From Lachnospiraceae bacterium (GTDB lineage: Bacteria; Bacillota_A; Clostridia; Lachnospirales; Lachnospiraceae): DNA of 64,000 nt. Each line of letters opens with the position of its first letter. The stretch's first letter is position 1. Positions 46,364 through 55,389 of this stretch are shown here, one piece after another. The translations under genes were made by a program, and so were the position numbers. The notes under the pieces were generated by a model. It saw only the letters and a list, made by a program, of their open reading frames with translations, ran no database searches and was not told where the DNA came from. The DNA lies in the NCBI GenBank assembly GCA_900764695.1, contig CAAFOY010000070.1, forward strand, positions 25,009 to 89,008, read 5' to 3'.

Positions 46364-46543
46364 TCATTTTCTGTGTCCTATAAGCATCACGGCAAGAAAC
46401 ATCTTTAATACCACTTCACAGATAAGAAATAATATGTTTATTATTGCAAGAAGCATCTGCATAATTGTTATAACTGTTTTTCCTACTATCTTTATCCCTG
46501 CCGTTCCATAATATCTGATTCCATATAAAATATTTCCTGCCAT
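46364..46543 (-). CDS. 59-residue membrane microprotein
   Basis: The frame starts with ATG at 46543 after AGGAGG with 6-nt spacing and ends at 46364. The product has a short basic N-terminus and one long hydrophobic stretch (about 16-55) with charged ends, so it is a small membrane protein. No family is recognised. It lies 9 nt after the ParR stop and is co-transcribed with the partition genes. Confidence 0.65.
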   Translation of the reverse strand: MAGNILYGIRYYGTAGIKIVGKTVITIMQMLLAIINILFLICEVVLKMFLAVMLIGHRK

Positions 46544-46552
46544 GTGTACCTC

Positions 46553-46984
46553 CTATTCTCCCCACATTTCTGCAAGTCCAAGCAGTGTGGTATTTTCGTT
46601 TAAATCATCATTGTCTTTATCAATAGTTTTCAAATTGTCTGCTACAATTCCTTTTGCCATATTACCGCTGAAATTTCCAAGAATAGAGATCATTTCTTTC
46701 TGTACTTCTTTCACAACTTCATTTTTAATGTTTTCTTTTAATAACTCCAGTTCACCTTTTGTAACATATGTATTCATCTTCTGCTTCTTTATATTTTCAC
46801 TGTTGGTCATTGTATCATTTTCCAATGCGTTGATATAATACTCCAAAGCATCCGCAATAAACTGGTTCTTTGAACGGTACACATCTTTATTCAGGTCTGA
46901 CAAAATCTCATTAATTCTTATGTGGATTGGATTTCTTCTACTCAGCCTGAAATTGTGATACATTCCGTCGTCATTTCTAGCCAT
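46553..46984 (-). CDS. ParR-like ribbon-helix-helix partition protein
   Basis: The 143-residue protein has an N-terminal block NPIHIRINEILSDLN..SKNQFIADALEYYINAL, which fits a ribbon-helix-helix DNA-binding fold as in ParR/StbB, and a C-terminal coiled coil. It overlaps the ParM-like gene by 8 nt. It has AAGGGGGG upstream. It should bind the centromere-like site and link it to ParM filaments. Confidence 0.75.
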   Translation of the reverse strand: MARNDDGMYHNFRLSRRNPIHIRINEILSDLNKDVYRSKNQFIADALEYYINALENDTMTNSENIKKQKMNTYVTKGELELLKENIKNEVVKEVQKEMISILGNFSGNMAKGIVADNLKTIDKDNDDLNENTTLLGLAEMWGE

Positions 46985-47939
46985 TAAAAACCCCCCTTCT
47001 TGATTTTGATATCATAAATGCCTTTGCAAGATATTCAAATCCTTTGGCATTTGCCTTGACGTCTTCTATATAGGAAATATTATTTCCTTCAACATCACCA
47101 TACATTTTCATCACTGCCGCCCCACCTCCAACAAAAGTTATCGGAGTAACATCGGTATTTATTTTAAACAATCTTAACATATTCCATACCTTATCTGTAA
47201 ATTTTTTTAATTCGCTTTCAATGACATTTCTGTATTTATCATTCATTTCACACATACCAGTTTTCATAATATATTCCAATTCTGCCTCGTCTATCTCGCT
47301 ATTAAACTTAGCAACACATTCTTTATTGATAGAATGCATACATGTAATAAGCCCCATAGGTCTTGTATCACACTCAGAAAGTTCCGGTGTCATGTTTCTT
47401 ATAGTCATAAGATCAATTGTCCATGAACCAATATCAACAATTATATGTTTTCTTCCATACTGTGAAAGCCTGTCTGATACTGCTGCATAACACTGTGGAA
47501 AAACAGATACTTTTATAATATTGATTCTGTATGTCTCCTGTTCAAACTTAAAAACTACTTCCTTTTTCCTTGATAAGTATTTAATAAAATTCTCCTTTTC
47601 AGCTCCAAATCTTGTAAGCGGAAGTCCTACTGATAAAAATATATCCACATTATAGATTCCTCTTGTTTTAAGTTCTTTAGCTATTGCTGCAAGTGTTAGA
47701 AGATAAAAATTATCATCTGTAACCTTTGTATCTTTTACCATAAGTCGCTTTCCTCCAATAGAATAGTACTTTCCTTCATATTCAAGGATATTGTCAAATA
47801 CTCCCGGTTCATTTGCAATATGACTCACAGCAGTTGTAAATACTGTATTTGCAGTTTTAATATTTGACCATCCGTGGTCTATTCCAACAATCTCCAATTT
47901 ATTATTCATCTTAGTATATCTCCTTGATTTCTTCGTCAT
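46977..47939 (-). CDS. ParM/StbA-type actin-like partition ATPase
   Basis: The protein of 320 residues starts MTKKSRRYTKMNNKLEIVGIDHGW and has the actin-fold phosphate-binding loops GIDHGWSNIKTA (residues about 16-27) and IIVDIGSWTIDLM (near 160), and the C-terminal TFVGGGAAVM. It is the filament-forming motor of type II partition systems. The start ATG overlaps the stop of the Zn-ribbon gene (TAATG), with AAGGA upstream; a second start at 47909 with AAGGAG is possible. It pairs with ParR next door. Confidence 0.88.
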   Translation of the reverse strand: MTKKSRRYTKMNNKLEIVGIDHGWSNIKTANTVFTTAVSHIANEPGVFDNILEYEGKYYSIGGKRLMVKDTKVTDDNFYLLTLAAIAKELKTRGIYNVDIFLSVGLPLTRFGAEKENFIKYLSRKKEVVFKFEQETYRINIIKVSVFPQCYAAVSDRLSQYGRKHIIVDIGSWTIDLMTIRNMTPELSECDTRPMGLITCMHSINKECVAKFNSEIDEAELEYIMKTGMCEMNDKYRNVIESELKKFTDKVWNMLRLFKINTDVTPITFVGGGAAVMKMYGDVEGNNISYIEDVKANAKGFEYLAKAFMISKSRRGVFNG

Positions 47940-48226
47940 TATGATTCCTTCTTTCCCATTAAATCTTTTATGCACGGAAAACAATATGTACTGTTTCTTC
48001 CATATGGACATCCATAACATTTACTTTTTTTCTTTTCTTCTTGAGCAGCTTTTTGTTCATCTGTAATCCTACCTGAGCATTCCTTATTCTTAATGCATCT
48101 GTTGTTATTTCCATAAAAAAATTTACACTGCATGCAACTTTTCAAATCACGCTCTAGCTTCTCTTTTGGATCTGTTTCTTTTTTTTGGGATTTTTTTTTG
48201 CCAGACCCTTTTATGTTAATTCCCAC
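47939..48226 (-). CDS. Small cysteine-rich (Zn-ribbon) protein upstream of ParM
   Basis: The 95-residue Lys-rich protein has Cys pairs CMQC, C.....C, and CYGCPYG, CFPC, likely a zinc ribbon. It starts with GTG at 48226 behind AAAGGAG. Its stop overlaps the ParM start (TAATG). Function is unknown. It is the first gene of the partition operon and the last coding gene before the right border. Confidence 0.65.
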   Translation of the reverse strand: MGINIKGSGKKKSQKKETDPKEKLERDLKSCMQCKFFYGNNNRCIKNKECSGRITDEQKAAQEEKKKSKCYGCPYGRNSTYCFPCIKDLMGKKES

Positions 48227-49028
48227 GTTTTCTCTCCTTTCATCTTATATTCATAGTTGTTTATCTGGTGGGGTATTAACTATGTATGTGTACATGATTT
48301 CAGTTGAAATCTCCTCATCGCCCTGTACACTGGGAATTACAAACGAGCCGCCCCGTGGCGTTCACGACGCTTCGCCTTTCGGTTCTGCTATCTCCTCTCA
48401 TGCCATTTCGAGGATAGGGAATTACTCTCTTCCCTTGTGGTTTATTATCCTTCCGAGTACATTAAATCTACTCTGCATGCTACATTTTCACCCTTCGGTC
48501 CATCAACTCTCTTTGCAAGCTTTAACTGATTTTTGTCTGAGTAGGTGCATCGGAATTTTACTCCTTACATCAATATTCCATGTAAGATATGAAATTTTTA
48601 TTTCATAAATCTGTAATTGCTATTCAATTTTCATTATTCATTTTTAGAGCTTTTTGCTCTCTGCATGCTTATGATAACTCAGATATTCATTTTCTAATAC
48701 AGACTAAAAGTACTTATATTCACTAATTTACATACTATTCTGCACTTTTTTAATAATCTTCTATTGCCATCCTCTTCGACTACTTCTAATAGAACGTTGT
48801 TCCCTTCTGCACTTCTTCTTTTTAATCAAATCACTACTCTACCCAATATTTCATGATAACCTCTAATTTTCAAATTTTGTCTAACTACTCACAATCTAAG
48901 AATCAAGCAAACTTTTCTTTTAAAGTTGGACCATTTAATTTCGTCCAACTTTGGTCCAATTTTGGTCCAACTTTTGTGATTAGTTGCGATATTTTGTGAT
49001 AAGTTATGATTTCTCTTTAAACAACAAA
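48227..49028. other. Right border region of the element, repeats and hairpins, no gene
   Basis: No convincing gene is present. A minus-strand promoter for the partition operon must lie here. Nested inverted repeats are at 48288-48330 (GTGTACA...TGTACAC; inner GATTTCA/TGAAATC). A GC-richer stretch (48345-48420) is followed by AT-rich DNA. From 48922 to 49011 are repeats of GGTCCAA and a tandem 20-bp repeat. The right end of the element probably lies in this part. Confidence 0.5.
48922..49011. repeat. Repeat cluster near the right end of the element
   Basis: One inverted AAAGTTGGAC at 48922-48931 and three direct (G)GTCCAA(C/T)TTT copies at 48943-48952, 48953-48962 and 48964-48973 are followed by two adjoining 20-bp copies of TTTTGTGAT(T/A)AGTT(G/A)(C/T)GAT at 48972-48991 and 48992-49011 (15-16 of 20 matching). 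Such arrays occur at ICE ends as integrase arm sites; function here is inferred. Confidence 0.6.
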
Positions 49029-49070
49029 AAACCCTTTAAACATAGCGATTTGCCTATGTTTAAAGGGTTT
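49029..49070 (-). terminator. Terminator of the rpsB-tsf operon
   Basis: AAACCCTTTAAACATAG pairs perfectly with CTATGTTTAAAGGGTTT (17 bp) around an 8-nt loop; on the minus strand UUUUUGUUGUUU follows. It ends the tsf transcript 28 nt past the stop codon. Confidence 0.93.
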
Positions 49071-49097
49071 CTTTATACCTTAATAAACTGTTAAAAT

Positions 49098-50192
49098 TTA
49101 TTTCATCTGTTTTGCTACTTCAGCTGCAAAATCTTCTTCTTTCTTTTCGATACCTTCGCCTGTTTCAAATCTGATGAAGCTCTTAAGTGCAACTGGAGCA
49201 CCAACTTCTTTTGAAACTTCTGCTAAGTATGCTTTTACTGTCTGCTTTCCATCTGCAGCCATAACGTATGTCTGATCAAGAAGACATACTTCTTTTAACT
49301 GCTTAGAAATACGTCCTTCAACTAAACCGTTGAAGATCTTGTTAGCACAGATTTCTTCCTTCTTGCTCATTGAAATAGCTGCTAATGAAGCAATAGCTTC
49401 TTTTGAAAGGAAGTTGAATAAGTACTTGTCGTTCTGTTTTTCTTCTAAGATTGCTTTGTCTTCAGCGCTTAATGCATCTGTGCTTAATGCTTCAGCAAAG
49501 ATATCTTTCTGAATTGGCTTTGGAAGTGATGCTACATCATTTAAAGCACTATCAATTGTGATTTCTCTCATCTTAGCAAGTTCATCATCTGAGATGTCTT
49601 CTCTGCTAATATACTGTGGACTCATAGCTGCGATCTGCATAGCGATAGTCTTCATTGATGCTTCAACAGTTTCGTTAGCCTGTGCATCAGCTTCTACTAA
49701 TACACCAATCTTTCCACCAGCGTGGATGTATGATACAACAACACCGTCAGATACGATTTTCTTAAATCTTCTGATGTTCATGTTTTCACCAATAACAGCA
49801 ATCTGTGATGTTAATTCGTCTTTTACAGTCTTTGATGTGTCAAGAGCCCATGGTTCAGCGTATAAAGCTTCAACGTCAGCTGCATCTGAGTTAACGATCT
49901 GCTTAACTACGTTAGCTACGAATGTCTGGAACTTTTCGTTTTTAGCTACGAAGTCAGTTTCTGAGTTTACTTCTACGATTGCTGCTTTTCCATCTTCAAC
50001 TAATGTTGCAACAACACCTTCAGCTGCGATTCTACCTGATTTCTTTACTGCAGTAGCTTCGCCTTTCTTTCTTAATACTTCGATAGCTGCTTCCTGATTA
50101 CCATCAGTTTCAACTAAAGCTTTCTTACAAGCCATAATTCCAGCGCCTGTTAATTCTCTTAACTCTTTTACCATTGCTGCTGTAATATCCAT
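49098..50192 (-). CDS. tsf: Elongation factor Ts
   Basis: The 364-residue protein starts with the EF-Ts signature MVKELRELTGAGIMACKKAL and has the VEVNSETDFVAKN motif near 74-87. It exchanges GDP for GTP on EF-Tu. Length is above the 280-310 usual for many bacteria because of an insertion in the C-terminal core. AGGAGG precedes the ATG. It follows rpsB as in most bacteria. Confidence 0.97.
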   Translation of the reverse strand: MDITAAMVKELRELTGAGIMACKKALVETDGNQEAAIEVLRKKGEATAVKKSGRIAAEGVVATLVEDGKAAIVEVNSETDFVAKNEKFQTFVANVVKQIVNSDAADVEALYAEPWALDTSKTVKDELTSQIAVIGENMNIRRFKKIVSDGVVVSYIHAGGKIGVLVEADAQANETVEASMKTIAMQIAAMSPQYISREDISDDELAKMREITIDSALNDVASLPKPIQKDIFAEALSTDALSAEDKAILEEKQNDKYLFNFLSKEAIASLAAISMSKKEEICANKIFNGLVEGRISKQLKEVCLLDQTYVMAADGKQTVKAYLAEVSKEVGAPVALKSFIRFETGEGIEKKEEDFAAEVAKQMK

Positions 50193-50223
50193 TACTATAT
50201 CCTCCTATTTAGAAAAAATTTAA

Positions 50224-50949
50224 TTATTCTGCTTCTGTTTCAGCTACTTCTTCAGCTACCATTTCTTCACCCTGGTTAGCTTCGATAACAGCATCTGCCA
50301 TCTTAGCAACGATGAGTTTAACAGCTCTGATAGCATCGTCATTACCTGGAATAACGTAATCTAATTCTTCAGGATCGCAGTTTGTATCAGCGATACCGAT
50401 TAATTTGATTCCAAGTGCATGAGCTTCCTGAATACAAATTCTTTCCTTCTTAGGATCTACTACGAAAATAGCGTCTGGGATTCTCTTCATATCCTTGATA
50501 CCGCCAAGGTTCTTTTCAAGCTTATCCCATTCTTTCTTAATTTCGATAACTTCTTTCTTAGGAAGAACATCAAATGTTCCATCTTCTGCCATCTGTTCGA
50601 TGTCTTTTAATCTCTTAATTCTTGACTGAATTGTCTTGAAGTTAGTAAGCATTCCGCCTAACCATCTTTCATTTACATAGTACATTCCACAACGTTCAGC
50701 TTCTGTCTTAACAGCTTCCTGAGCCTGTTTCTTTGTACCAACAAAAAGAATTGTACCACCATCAGCTGCGATATCAGCCATAGCCTTATAAGCTTCATCA
50801 ACTTTACCTACTGACTTCTGTAAATCGATAATGTAGATACCATTTCTTTCTGTGTAAATGTATGGAGCCATCTTAGGGTTCCATCTTCTTGTCTGATGTC
50901 CGAAATGAACACCTGCTTCTAATAACTGTTTCATTGAAATAACGCTCAT
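50224..50949 (-). CDS. rpsB: Ribosomal protein S2
   Basis: The 241-residue protein starts [19 protein letters not shown] and contains the S2 signatures RRWNPKM and [17 protein letters not shown]-like [19 protein letters not shown]. It belongs to the small ribosomal subunit. The start at 50949 has GGAGG 7 nt upstream; the longer frame to 51036 is part of the leader. It is co-transcribed with tsf. Confidence 0.97.
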   Translation of the reverse strand: MSVISMKQLLEAGVHFGHQTRRWNPKMAPYIYTERNGIYIIDLQKSVGKVDEAYKAMADIAADGGTILFVGTKKQAQEAVKTEAERCGMYYVNERWLGGMLTNFKTIQSRIKRLKDIEQMAEDGTFDVLPKKEVIEIKKEWDKLEKNLGGIKDMKRIPDAIFVVDPKKERICIQEAHALGIKLIGIADTNCDPEELDYVIPGNDDAIRAVKLIVAKMADAVIEANQGEEMVAEEVAETEAE

Positions 50950-50994
50950 TTTTTTACCTCCATTTGGTTTTAATCTTCCGTCTGAATCCAATTC

Positions 50995-51028
50995 ATCGGA
51001 CAACCCCGAGCATGGGCACCGGTCCGAT
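50995..51028 (-). promoter_or_regulatory. Structured rpsB leader
   Basis: ATCGGAC (50995-51001) pairs with GTCCGAT (51022-51028) around a GC-rich loop, just upstream of the rpsB ribosome binding site. Ribosomal protein operons are often controlled by leader RNA that the protein binds, and S2 leaders are known in other phyla. This one was not matched to a known class. Confidence 0.45.
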
Positions 51029-51094
51029 TTCATCAAACGTGTTTACTCTAACTTAGACATCTTATCATAAGTCATTTTATAATTCAAGCACTTT

Positions 51095-51787
51095 TTATTT
51101 ACAAAAAACTGCCTTACTCACTATGTTTTCTCCACCATACTCATTTTTATATCTGTCTATTATTTCAGGTTCTCCCCAAAAATGCATAGGATAAATTTCA
51201 TTTGCTCCAACATTTTTTATAAAATAGTCCATTCCCATATAATAGGCTTCTTCCTGTCTTGGATCAAGCGGTACGAAAGCAATATCTATCTTTCTTCCCT
51301 TCATGCTATCAATCTCTCTTTTAAAATTAACTTCCATATTTCGGTTCCAGGATTTTGGTTCTCCTTCCCAGTGCCACCAGTTCAAATCACCTGCATGATA
51401 TATTGTTCCATCTTTTTCACTTACTATAAAAGCCACGCCCTCATCTGTTGATTTCAATGTTTCAACAACTATATCATCTATCTTGTATTTTTCATGAGCC
51501 TGAACTCTTATTATATTAAGTTGCTCAGTCATTTTTGATAATATAGCATTTTTCTTTATTTTCTTAACAACATCGTAAGATAAAATATATGTTACATTAT
51601 CATGCTTAGTTGCTATATCAAATATTATTTTACTAAAATGATCATCATGAATATGGCTTACCATTACGTAAATTTTCTTGTCCGATTTTATGGCTTTATC
51701 TATGTTTCCACCAATATAGTCAAACAAATATATATAATTTCTGCTTTCAACCATAAAACCACTATGTTTTAAATACGTAACCTTCAT
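51095..51787 (-). CDS. Metallo-beta-lactamase-fold hydrolase
   Basis: The 230-residue protein has the MBL motif SHIHDDHF near 44-51 and HAGDLNWWHW near 130, with a C-terminal histidine in MHFWGE. Such UlaG-like proteins hydrolyse phosphodiester or lactone-type substrates with two metal ions; the substrate is unknown. It lies between rpsB and the VOC protein gene. Confidence 0.82.
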   Translation of the reverse strand: MKVTYLKHSGFMVESRNYIYLFDYIGGNIDKAIKSDKKIYVMVSHIHDDHFSKIIFDIATKHDNVTYILSYDVVKKIKKNAILSKMTEQLNIIRVQAHEKYKIDDIVVETLKSTDEGVAFIVSEKDGTIYHAGDLNWWHWEGEPKSWNRNMEVNFKREIDSMKGRKIDIAFVPLDPRQEEAYYMGMDYFIKNVGANEIYPMHFWGEPEIIDRYKNEYGGENIVSKAVFCK

Positions 51788-51797
51788 TCATTTACCT

Positions 51798-52166
51798 CTA
51801 TTTTGCTGGAACAATTTCTAACCAATATCCATCAGGGTCTTCAATAAAATAAATTCCCATTTCTTTATTTTCAAAACAAATGCATTCCATTTCTTCATGA
51901 AGTTTATGAGCTGCTTCCATATCATCTGTTTCAAATGCAAGATGGAATTCACAATCTCCAAGATTATAATTTCCTTCCCACTCTTTTAACCATGTTAATT
52001 CCAATTCAAAATCTGCTTCTTCGTTTGACATATAGACAATTATATATGAGCCGTCTTTTGCTTCTTTTCTGCGTGATTCTTTTAATCCTAAAGCTTTTGA
52101 ATAAAATTCCATTGATTTATCTAAGTCAACTACATTGTAGTTTTCATGAACCATTTTAAATTTCAT
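51798..52166 (-). CDS. VOC-family protein, glyoxalase I-like
   Basis: The 122-residue protein has the glyoxalase fold with metal-ligand candidates His7 (MVHENYNV), Glu in DFELELTW, His in CEFHLAFE and Glu in GYWLEIVP. This fits lactoylglutathione lyase-like enzymes, but the thiol cofactor in this organism is unknown. It follows topA. Confidence 0.85.
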   Translation of the reverse strand: MKFKMVHENYNVVDLDKSMEFYSKALGLKESRRKEAKDGSYIIVYMSNEEADFELELTWLKEWEGNYNLGDCEFHLAFETDDMEAAHKLHEEMECICFENKEMGIYFIEDPDGYWLEIVPAK

Positions 52167-54251
52167 CTATTTTACTTCCTCTTTTTTCTTCAAATCTGTA
52201 ACATATCCACATGTCGCGTCTGCGCATACTAACTTGTTTCCTTTTTCAAGCATATATCCACCGCACTCAGGACATTTTTCTGTAGAAGGTTTCTGCCATG
52301 ACATAAAATCACATTCAGGATTGTCGATACATCCATAGTATCTTCTTCCCTTCTGTGTTTTTTTAAGAATAATTTCCTTTCCACATTTAGGACAAGGGAT
52401 TCCTGTCTTTTCAAGATATGGTTTTGTATTTCTACACTCTGGAAATCCCGGACATGCAAGGAACTTACCGTGCGGTCCGTATTTGATAACCATTCTTCTT
52501 CCACATTCTTCGCATATTTCATCTGATTCTTCATCAGCAATTGTAATCTTTTCTAATTTCTTTTCAGCACTCTTTACAGCGGCATCTAAATCAGGATAGA
52601 AGTTTCTTATAACTGTCTTCCATTCTACTTTTCCTTCTTCCACCATATCTAAAAGTGATTCAACATTTGCAGTAAAGTTCAAATCTACAATTGCGCTAAA
52701 TGCTGTCTTCATTACATTGTTAACCGCTTCTCCAAGTTCTGTTACATAAAGATTCTTCTTTTCCTTTGTAACATATCTTCTTGCAATAATTGTTGTAATT
52801 GTTGGAGCATAAGTACTTGGACGTCCAATTCCCTGTTCTTCTAATGCCTTAACAAGTACAGCTTCTGTAAAATGAGCAGGTGGCTGTGTAAAATGTTGAT
52901 TTTCATTAAATTCAACTAATGACAATTCTGATTCTTTTGTAAGTTTTGCAATTACATTATCCGTTGTTACTTTTTCGCTGTCACTATCTGTATAAACCTG
53001 CATAAATCCCTGGAAGTTAAGCTTTGAAGTTGAAGCATTAAAAATGTATTTGTCTGCTGCAACTTTTACTGATGTAGTCTCATATACGGCACTTGCCATT
53101 CTACTTGCTACAAATCTCTTCCATATTAACTGATACAATCTGAATAAGTCTCTGCTAAGCTGTTCTTTAACCTCAGCAGGTGTAATATTTACATCTGTAG
53201 GTCTTATTGCCTCGTGAGCATCCTGTATCTTTTTATTAGATTTACCTGTATTAACTTCTTTTGTTATATTTTCAGCACCATATGTCTTGTCTATAAATTC
53301 TCTAACCTGAGTTTCTGCTGTATCTGAAATTCTTGTAGAATCAGTACGAAGGTAAGTAATCAAACCTATTGTTCCTCTTCCCTTAATATCCACACCTTCA
53401 TACAACTGTTGTGCAAGTCTCATGGTTTTTTGAGTTGAAAAATTCAAAGTTTTTGAAGCTTCCTGCTGCAATGTACTTGTTATGAACGGAACCGGACTCT
53501 TTCTTGAACGGCTTCCCTTCTTTACATCCTTTACTGTAAATTCAGCATTCTGCAATTCTTTCACAATACCATCAAGCTGTTCTTTTCCGCTAATTTCCAT
53601 TTTTCCATTTCTATCTCCGTAAAATTCAACTGTTAATGGTTTCTTTTCACCTTTTACATTTAAAGTTGCATTCATATCCCAATATTCTTTAGGTATAAAT
53701 GAATTTATTTCTTCTTCTCTGTCACATAACATACGAAGTGCAACAGACTGAACTCTACCTGCACTTAATCCTCTTTTTATCTTAGCCCATAATAGCGGAC
53801 TAATCATATATCCTACCATTCTGTCTAAAACTCTTCTTGCCTGCTGTGCGTCAACACGATTCATATCAATATCTCTAGGCTGTTTTAAAGATGCCTTTAC
53901 TGCCGGCTTTGTAATTTCATTAAATGTTATTCTTGCTGTTTTTTTCATGTCAAGTTTCAATGCTGTTGCCAAATGCCATGAAATTGCCTCTCCTTCACGG
54001 TCAGGGTCAGTTGCAAGATATACTTTATCTGCTTTTTTAACCTGTCTTCTTAATTCTGCAAGTTTTCCACCTTTACCTCTGATGGTTATATATTTTGGTT
54101 CATAATCGTGTTCGATATCTATTCCGAGCGTACTTTTAGGTAAATCTCTAATATGACCATTTGAAGCTACTACTTCATAATTAGCTCCTAAAAATTTTTT
54201 AATTGTTTTAACTTTCGCCGGTGATTCCACTATAACTAAATACTTCGCCAT
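52167..54251 (-). CDS. topA: DNA topoisomerase I
   Basis: The 694-residue enzyme has the N-terminal Toprim domain with VIVESPAKVKTIKKFLG, the catalytic tyrosine in GLITYLRTDSTRIS near 296, and three C-terminal four-Cys zinc fingers (CEECGRRM, CPKCGKEI, CPECGGYM). It relaxes negative supercoils. It starts at 54251 behind AAAGGGG and follows dprA. Confidence 0.97.
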   Translation of the reverse strand: MAKYLVIVESPAKVKTIKKFLGANYEVVASNGHIRDLPKSTLGIDIEHDYEPKYITIRGKGGKLAELRRQVKKADKVYLATDPDREGEAISWHLATALKLDMKKTARITFNEITKPAVKASLKQPRDIDMNRVDAQQARRVLDRMVGYMISPLLWAKIKRGLSAGRVQSVALRMLCDREEEINSFIPKEYWDMNATLNVKGEKKPLTVEFYGDRNGKMEISGKEQLDGIVKELQNAEFTVKDVKKGSRSRKSPVPFITSTLQQEASKTLNFSTQKTMRLAQQLYEGVDIKGRGTIGLITYLRTDSTRISDTAETQVREFIDKTYGAENITKEVNTGKSNKKIQDAHEAIRPTDVNITPAEVKEQLSRDLFRLYQLIWKRFVASRMASAVYETTSVKVAADKYIFNASTSKLNFQGFMQVYTDSDSEKVTTDNVIAKLTKESELSLVEFNENQHFTQPPAHFTEAVLVKALEEQGIGRPSTYAPTITTIIARRYVTKEKKNLYVTELGEAVNNVMKTAFSAIVDLNFTANVESLLDMVEEGKVEWKTVIRNFYPDLDAAVKSAEKKLEKITIADEESDEICEECGRRMVIKYGPHGKFLACPGFPECRNTKPYLEKTGIPCPKCGKEIILKKTQKGRRYYGCIDNPECDFMSWQKPSTEKCPECGGYMLEKGNKLVCADATCGYVTDLKKKEEVK

Positions 54252-54278
54252 AATTACCCCTTTATATTTTTATTTATG

Positions 54279-55370
54279 TCACACTACAACCCTTGCATAA
54301 TAATTTTCCATTGGTTGTTCTACCATTCCATCTAGTTGTAACTGTAACAATATTTCTGATAAACGTTCATATTCAATGCCGGTTTTCTCTATCAATTCTG
54401 AGATGTTAATCGGCTGTAAACCTAACTCAATATACACCAAGGAAAAATCTTTTTCAAGTAAATTTTCTTGGGACGTTATTTTTGAAGCCCTATTTTTTTC
54501 TTCTATATGCAATTCTTCAAGTATATCTTTTGCCGATGTTAATACCCCTGCACCAACCTTTAAAAGCCTATTACAACCGCCACTTAAAGCGTCTCCAACT
54601 CTCCCCGGAAGTGCGTAAATATCTTTGCCCTGTTCTAATGCCCATTCCACAGTTATTAGCGAACCGCTTTTTTCTTTTGCCTCGATTACTGCTACTATAT
54701 CCGCCAATCCACTTATTATTCTGTTTCTCTGCGGAAAATGCCAATTAAGAGGTTTGCTTCCCGGTGGATATTCTGAAATTATCCCACCATATTCTATAAT
54801 ATTTTCATAAAGTTCAATATTTTCTATCGGATACACAATATCAACTCCACATCCAACAATTGCAAAAGTTTTTTCTCCTCCTTCAATTGCTCCTAATTGA
54901 CTGTATGTATCAATTCCTCTTGCCATTCCACTAATTATCTGCACTCCATTTTCACTCAGTTCTTTAGCTATACTTTTCGCCATATTTCTTCCATAATTAC
55001 TGCACGCTCTTGCCCCAACCATTGCAACTGATTTTTTATCATTATCAGGTAGACTCCCTTTGTAAAAAAGGAAATATGGCTTATGGTCAAATATCCTTAA
55101 TTTATCTGGAAATTCGTCGTCTTTAATTGTGACAAATTTTATATTATTCTTCTCTAATTCATCATAAAATCTGTTTTTGTCAAATTCAGTCTTTGCCTTA
55201 AGAATTGTCTCAACATCTTTCTTTGTAATATCTGTCATATTTAGTAATTTTTTCTCACTTGAATGATACAATTCTTCTATTCCATTTACACCTTTTAACA
55301 GTCTGTTTAACTTCGTATATTGTATATCTTTTACAGTTGAAATCCATGCAAAATAATCTCTTTCTTCCAT
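54279..55370 (-). CDS. dprA: DNA processing protein DprA
   Basis: The 363-residue protein has an N-terminal SAM-like part, the Rossmann DprA fold with GARACSNYGR, SGMARGIDTYSQLGAIEGG and FPQRNRIISGLADIVAVIEA, and a C-terminal winged-helix domain. DprA loads RecA on incoming single-stranded DNA. It lies between comM and topA. Confidence 0.95.
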   Translation of the reverse strand: MEERDYFAWISTVKDIQYTKLNRLLKGVNGIEELYHSSEKKLLNMTDITKKDVETILKAKTEFDKNRFYDELEKNNIKFVTIKDDEFPDKLRIFDHKPYFLFYKGSLPDNDKKSVAMVGARACSNYGRNMAKSIAKELSENGVQIISGMARGIDTYSQLGAIEGGEKTFAIVGCGVDIVYPIENIELYENIIEYGGIISEYPPGSKPLNWHFPQRNRIISGLADIVAVIEAKEKSGSLITVEWALEQGKDIYALPGRVGDALSGGCNRLLKVGAGVLTSAKDILEELHIEEKNRASKITSQENLLEKDFSLVYIELGLQPINISELIEKTGIEYERLSEILLQLQLDGMVEQPMENYYARVVV

Positions 55371-55389
55371 ATATATAGTATCCCCCTTT

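Noticed and set aside
48132..48608. 158-residue plus-strand open frame at the right border
   Set aside because: It runs opposite to all genes, has no ribosome binding site and overlaps the Zn-ribbon gene; composition reflects the GC-richer DNA.
49098..50192. Insertion of the element into tsf
   Set aside because: tsf is intact with its terminator; the border lies downstream of it.
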